DNA of 64,000 nt from assembly GCF_000716335.1 (NCBI RefSeq), contig NZ_KL591013.1, forward strand, positions 277,905 through 341,904, read 5' to 3'. The notes below the pieces were generated by a model. It searched no databases, was not told the DNA's origin, and saw only the letters and a program-made list of their open reading frames with translations. Origin of the DNA: Streptomyces sp. NRRL S-118. GTDB lineage: Bacteria > Actinomycetota > Actinomycetes > Streptomycetales > Streptomycetaceae. Shown in pieces: positions 60,425 through 64,000 of this stretch. The translations under genes and the position numbers were made by a program. The first letter of the stretch is position 1; each line of letters begins with the position of its first letter.

Positions 60425-61641
60425 CCGGCACCACTCCCACCTCCCTGTCGCTGACCCCACGCCACATCTGGTCCCGCACGCGGGGACTGCTGCTCGCCGT
60501 CGCCATCCTCATCACGGCCGGCATCGTCATGGCCCTCGTCCGCTCCGGTGACCAGCATGGACGGCTCGACCCGCGCTCCGCCGACCCCAACGGCAGCCGC
60601 GCGGTGGCCGAACTCCTCGACGCCCAAGGGGTCACCACACGCGTGGTCACCACACTCGACGAGGCCACGACCGCCGGCAACGCGGACACCACCGTCCTCG
60701 TCACCGACCCCGACCTCCTGACCGGACATCAGCAAGCCGCTCTCCGGAGCGCCATGGATGCGGCCGGTGGGCGTACCGTCCTCGTCGCTCCCGGCCGGCC
60801 TTCCCTCGACACCCTGGCGCCCGGGGTGAGCGCCGACAGCCGCGCCCCCGTCGAGACGCGGACTCCGCAGTGCACCCTGCCCCTCGCCCAGCGCGCCGGC
60901 AGCGCCGAGTTGGGAGGCGAGCGCTACGCCACCGACCTCCGCGACACCGACGGCTGCTACCTGAGCGACGGACTTCCCACACTGCTCCGCATCCAGGGGC
61001 ACGCGGACAGCGACACGGTCCTCCTGGGTGCTGCCGACATCCTCTACAACGAGCATCTCGCCAAGGAGGGCAATGCCTCCCTCGCCCTCCAACTCCTCGG
61101 TTCCCGCCCTCATCTCGTCTGGTACCTCCCTTCGCTGAGTGACCCTTCTGCCGCCGAAGGCGGTATCGGCGGAGAGGACGGCGGACGTGGCGGTGACACC
61201 TCGTTCATCGACCTGGTCCCCTCCGGCTGGCTCTGGGGCACGCTCCAGCTCACCCTCGCCGCCGTCCTCGCCGCCATCTGGCGAGGCCGCCGCCTCGGCC
61301 CCCTCGTGATGGAACGTCTTCCGGTGGCCATCCGCGCGTCCGAGTCCACCGAGGGCCGCGCCCGCCTGTACCGCAAGACCAACGCCCGCGACCGCGCGGC
61401 AACCGTCCTGCGCACGGCGACCCGTACCCGGCTCGCTCCCCTCCTGGGCGTGCCTCCCACGGCCGCCCATTCCCCCGACTCCCTGCTGCCCGCGGTCTCC
61501 GCCCGACTCGCCGGCGCGGGCGACACCACGGAGTTCGACCTCAGAACGCTTCTCTTCGGCCCGGTCCCCACGGACGACGCCGCTCTCATCCTTCTGGCAG
61601 ACCAACTCGACGCCCTCGAAAGAGAGGTACGCACCTCATGA
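60421..61641 (+). CDS. DUF4350 membrane protein
   Basis: This 406-aa protein starts with one helix (LLLAVAILITAGIVMALV) and has a large outer DUF4350 domain (DPNGSRAVAELLDAQGVTTRVV, VLVTDPDLL) related to a type-1 glutamine amidotransferase-like fold, then a second helix near residue 280 (LWGTLQLTLAAVLAAIW) and a cytoplasmic tail (RLYRKTNARDRAATVL). It overlaps both neighbours by 4 bp. The function is unknown; it probably acts with the MoxR and DUF58 proteins. Confidence 0.82.
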   Translation: MTGTTPTSLSLTPRHIWSRTRGLLLAVAILITAGIVMALVRSGDQHGRLDPRSADPNGSRAVAELLDAQGVTTRVVTTLDEATTAGNADTTVLVTDPDLLTGHQQAALRSAMDAAGGRTVLVAPGRPSLDTLAPGVSADSRAPVETRTPQCTLPLAQRAGSAELGGERYATDLRDTDGCYLSDGLPTLLRIQGHADSDTVLLGAADILYNEHLAKEGNASLALQLLGSRPHLVWYLPSLSDPSAAEGGIGGEDGGRGGDTSFIDLVPSGWLWGTLQLTLAAVLAAIWRGRRLGPLVMERLPVAIRASESTEGRARLYRKTNARDRAATVLRTATRTRLAPLLGVPPTAAHSPDSLLPAVSARLAGAGDTTEFDLRTLLFGPVPTDDAALILLADQLDALEREVRTS

Positions 61642-62621
61642 GTGCCCCGACCCCCGAGATCCCTGAGAACTCGGACAGCGCCCGCGCCTCCCTGGAGGCC
61701 CTGCGCACCGAGATCGCGAAGGCCGTGGTCGGGCAGGACCCCGCTGTCACCGGTCTTGTCGTCGCCCTGCTCTGCCGGGGCCACGTCCTCCTCGAAGGCG
61801 TTCCGGGTGTCGCAAAGACGCTGCTCGTCCGTGCGCTCGCCGCATCCCTCGAACTCGACACGAAGCGCGTCCAGTTCACCCCCGACCTGATGCCGAGCGA
61901 CGTCACCGGTTCGCTGGTCTACGACGCCCGCACCGCCGAGTTCTCCTTCCAGCCCGGTCCCGTCTTCACCAACCTGCTGCTCGCCGACGAGATCAACCGG
62001 ACACCGCCCAAGACGCAGTCCTCCCTCCTGGAAGCGATGGAGGAGCGCCAGGTCACGGTCGACGGCACGCCGCGCCCGCTGCCGGAACCCTTCCTCGTCG
62101 CCGCCACCCAGAACCCCGTCGAGTACGAGGGCACCTACCCCCTGCCCGAAGCACAACTGGACCGGTTCCTGCTCAAGCTGACGGTGCCTCTGCCGACGCG
62201 CGACGACGAGATCAACGTCCTGACACGCCACGCGGAGGGCTTCAACCCCCGCGATCTCAAGGCCGCCGGAGTACGGCCTGCCGCGGGACCCGCCGACCTC
62301 GAGGCCGCCCGGGCCGCCGTCGCCAAGACCTCGGTCTCCCCCGAGATCGCCGGCTACGTCGTCGATATCTGCCGCGCCACCCGTGAATCCCCCTCCCTCA
62401 GTCTCGGCGTCTCACCGCGAGGCGCCACCGCCCTGCTCTCCACCGCACGTGCCTGGGCCTGGCTCACCGGCCGCGACTACGTCATCCCGGACGATGTGAA
62501 GGCCCTGGCCCTTCCCACCCTGCGCCACCGCATCCAACTGCGCCCGGAGGCCGAGATGGAGGGAGTCACCGCAGACTCCGTGATCACCTCGATCCTGGCC
62601 CACGTACCCGTCCCCCGATGA
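61638..62621 (+). CDS. MoxR-family AAA+ ATPase
   Basis: This 327-aa AAA+ protein has the Walker A motif GVPGVAKTLLV, Walker B LLLADEINR with PPKTQSSLLEAMEE (the MoxR hallmark), sensor 1 AATQNP and sensor 2 near SPRGATALL. MoxR ATPases act as chaperones that assemble or mature partner proteins, often with von Willebrand-factor or DUF58 proteins, as encoded next. ATG 61638 overlaps the DUF4350 gene. The client is unknown. Confidence 0.95.
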   Translation: MSAPTPEIPENSDSARASLEALRTEIAKAVVGQDPAVTGLVVALLCRGHVLLEGVPGVAKTLLVRALAASLELDTKRVQFTPDLMPSDVTGSLVYDARTAEFSFQPGPVFTNLLLADEINRTPPKTQSSLLEAMEERQVTVDGTPRPLPEPFLVAATQNPVEYEGTYPLPEAQLDRFLLKLTVPLPTRDDEINVLTRHAEGFNPRDLKAAGVRPAAGPADLEAARAAVAKTSVSPEIAGYVVDICRATRESPSLSLGVSPRGATALLSTARAWAWLTGRDYVIPDDVKALALPTLRHRIQLRPEAEMEGVTADSVITSILAHVPVPR

Positions 62622-62632
62622 GGCTGTGACCC

Positions 62633-63943
62633 GTGGCCCTCACCGGACGAACCGCGCTCCTCGCCGCCATCGGCTCGCTTCCCGTCGGCATCCTGGCCCC
62701 CAGCTGGACCGGGATGCTGGCGGTGAACGCGCCCCTCTCACTCGCAATTCTGTGCGACTACGCTCTCGCCGCGCCAGTGCGAACGCTTCGATTCACCCGA
62801 AGCGGTGACACAAGCGTTCGACTGGGTGACGAAGCGGAAGTTCATCTGACCATCGCCAACCCTTCCCGCCGCCGACTGCGCGCCCACCTGCGCGACGCCT
62901 GGCCGCCCAGCAGCTGGCTGCCCGGTACCGAGCAGTCCGCGTCACGGCAGACACTCACCATCCCGGCCGGCGAGCGCCGACGTCTCACCACCGTCCTGCG
63001 CCCCACACGCAGGGGCGACCGGCACGCCGAACGCATCACCGTCCGCTCCTACGGCCCTCTCGGCCTGGCGGCCCGCCAAGGCAGCCACCGGGTGCCTTGG
63101 ACCCTACGAGTGCTTCCGCCTTTCACCAGCCGCAAGCATCTGCCTTCCCGGCTCGCCCGCCTGCGCGAGCTGGACGGCCGGACCAGCGTGCTCACCAGAG
63201 GCGAGGGCACCGAGTTCGACAGCCTCCGCGACTACGTACCCGGCGATGACATCCGCTCCATCGACTGGCGTGCGACCGCGCGCCAGACCACGGTCGCCGT
63301 ACGGACGTGGCGTCCGGAACGCGACCGCCACATCCTCGTCGTCCTCGACACTGGCCGCACCTCGGCCGGTCGTGTCGGTGACGTTCCGCGCCTCGACGCG
63401 GCGATGGACGCCGCGCTCCTCCTCACCGCGCTCGCCACGCGAGCCGGTGACCGCGTCGACCTGCTCGCGTACGACCGCCGCATCCGCGCGCGCGTCCAGG
63501 GCCGCTCCGCCTCGGACATCCTCCCCGCCGTGGTGAACGCGCTGGCACCTCTGGAACCGGAGCTCGTGGAGACCGACGCCCGTGGTCTCAGCTCAACAGC
63601 CTTGGCGCATGCACCGCGCCGCTCGCTCATCGTCCTGCTGACCAGCCTGGAAGCGGCCCCCATCGAGGAGGGCCTCCTCCCGGTCCTGCCGCAGCTCACA
63701 CAGCGCCACACGGTGCTGGTGGCCTCGGTCGCGGATCCGCACACCGAGCAGATGACCCGCGCCCGCGGATCCATCGACGCCGTGTACGAAGCCGCTGCCG
63801 GCGCTCAGGCACAGGCCCAGCGCCGCCGCACCTCCGAGCAGCTTCAGCGCCACGGCGTCACGGTGGTGGACGCCGGCCCGGACACCCTCGCGCCGGAGCT
63901 GGCGGATGCGTATCTCGCGCTCAAGGCTGCGGGGCGCCTCTGA
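62633..63943 (+). CDS. DUF58 family protein
   Basis: This 436-aa protein has two N-terminal hydrophobic segments (LLAAIGSLPVGILAPSW and NAPLSLAILCDYALAA), a strand-rich region and the DUF58 signature RDYVPGDDIRSIDWRATAR at about residues 200-220, then a von Willebrand factor A-like domain (ILVVLDTGRTSAG with a DxGRTS variant of the MIDAS DxSxS). GTG 62633 lies 11 bp after the MoxR gene. It probably is the partner of the MoxR ATPase. Confidence 0.92.
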   Translation: MALTGRTALLAAIGSLPVGILAPSWTGMLAVNAPLSLAILCDYALAAPVRTLRFTRSGDTSVRLGDEAEVHLTIANPSRRRLRAHLRDAWPPSSWLPGTEQSASRQTLTIPAGERRRLTTVLRPTRRGDRHAERITVRSYGPLGLAARQGSHRVPWTLRVLPPFTSRKHLPSRLARLRELDGRTSVLTRGEGTEFDSLRDYVPGDDIRSIDWRATARQTTVAVRTWRPERDRHILVVLDTGRTSAGRVGDVPRLDAAMDAALLLTALATRAGDRVDLLAYDRRIRARVQGRSASDILPAVVNALAPLEPELVETDARGLSSTALAHAPRRSLIVLLTSLEAAPIEEGLLPVLPQLTQRHTVLVASVADPHTEQMTRARGSIDAVYEAAAGAQAQAQRRRTSEQLQRHGVTVVDAGPDTLAPELADAYLALKAAGRL

Positions 63944-64000
63944 AAAACGACTCGTGGGGAATGGTCCTGGCTGCGGCCCCCAGGTCCGCCCCCACATGAC
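63944..64000 (+). other. Start of the next gene or intergenic end
   Basis: Only 57 bp remain. A GTG at 63954 opens a frame to the edge, and an ATG at 63996 begins another, but neither can be judged. In related genomes a transglutaminase-like (DUF3488) protein often follows DUF58, so one of these may be its start. Confidence 0.3.

Noticed and set aside
58333..61605. A frame running over 1000 codons upstream of the mtnA start
   Set aside because: It lies opposite the plus-strand membrane-protein/DUF operon and has low-complexity, non-homologous sequence. The mtnA family N-terminus begins only at 58332.

Overview
The window looks like chromosomal core DNA of a Streptomyces species. It is very GC-rich, with G or C at almost every third codon position, and GTG and TTG starts are common. 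The gene order prfB-pkaB-pkaA, NAD-glutamate dehydrogenase, secA, hpf, lpqB-mtrB-mtrA-mtnA matches my recollection of the S. coelicolor SCO2968-SCO3015 neighbourhood. No rRNA, tRNA, CRISPR array, transposase or prophage gene was seen.

Region by region. (1) 1-4734: cell-division and translation genes on the minus strand (a partial S41 protease, ftsX, ftsE, prfB), interrupted by a small plus-strand zinc-ribbon membrane protein with a sigma-R-like promoter and by a minus-strand LAXTG sortase substrate. (2) 4784-11400: two membrane Ser/Thr kinases (pkaB, pkaA), divergent from an FHA-FtsK/SpoIIIE-type protein. (3) 11536-15242: a CUT1-type sugar ABC importer without its own ATPase. (4) 15329-36322: a large cell-surface glycopolymer cluster. 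It holds two GT2/CDP-glycerol glycerophosphotransferase fusions, a TarS-like GT2, a GT2-methyltransferase fusion, an EmrE/EamA-like small membrane protein, two GT87-like membrane glycosyltransferases, all four dTDP-L-rhamnose genes (rmlA, B, D, C), a K15-type DD-transpeptidase and a TagGH-like ABC exporter. A TetR/MFS efflux pair and a second TetR gene sit inside it. (5) 36366-44672: an NAD-glutamate dehydrogenase of about 180 kDa, a DJ-1/PfpI protein, a HAD phosphatase and small conserved actinobacterial genes. (6) 44969-58332: secA, a GNAT acetyltransferase, an AlkX/YcaQ-like DNA glycosylase, an orphan NarL-type response regulator, hpf, a ComF-like phosphoribosyltransferase, lpqB-mtrB-mtrA and mtnA. 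(7) 58507-63943: a tightly overlapping membrane protein-DUF4129-DUF4350-MoxR-DUF58 operon.

Taken together, much of the window serves the cell envelope: division (FtsEX), wall-related sensing (kinases, MtrAB-LpqB), secretion (SecA), peptidoglycan cross-linking and surface polymer assembly. dTDP-rhamnose from RmlABCD probably feeds the nearby glycosyltransferases, CDP-glycerol-type transferases build or prime the polymer, and the TagGH pair exports it.

No wholly new defence or mobile system was found. The signals I rate highest are a phased array of four 14-bp repeats between the TetR and MFS genes, two sigma-R-like promoters (zinc-ribbon gene and hpf), the FHA-FtsK/kinase locus, a sugar permease with a large extracytoplasmic beta-domain insertion, and a 26-bp duplication that rebuilds a ribosome binding site between the two permease genes.
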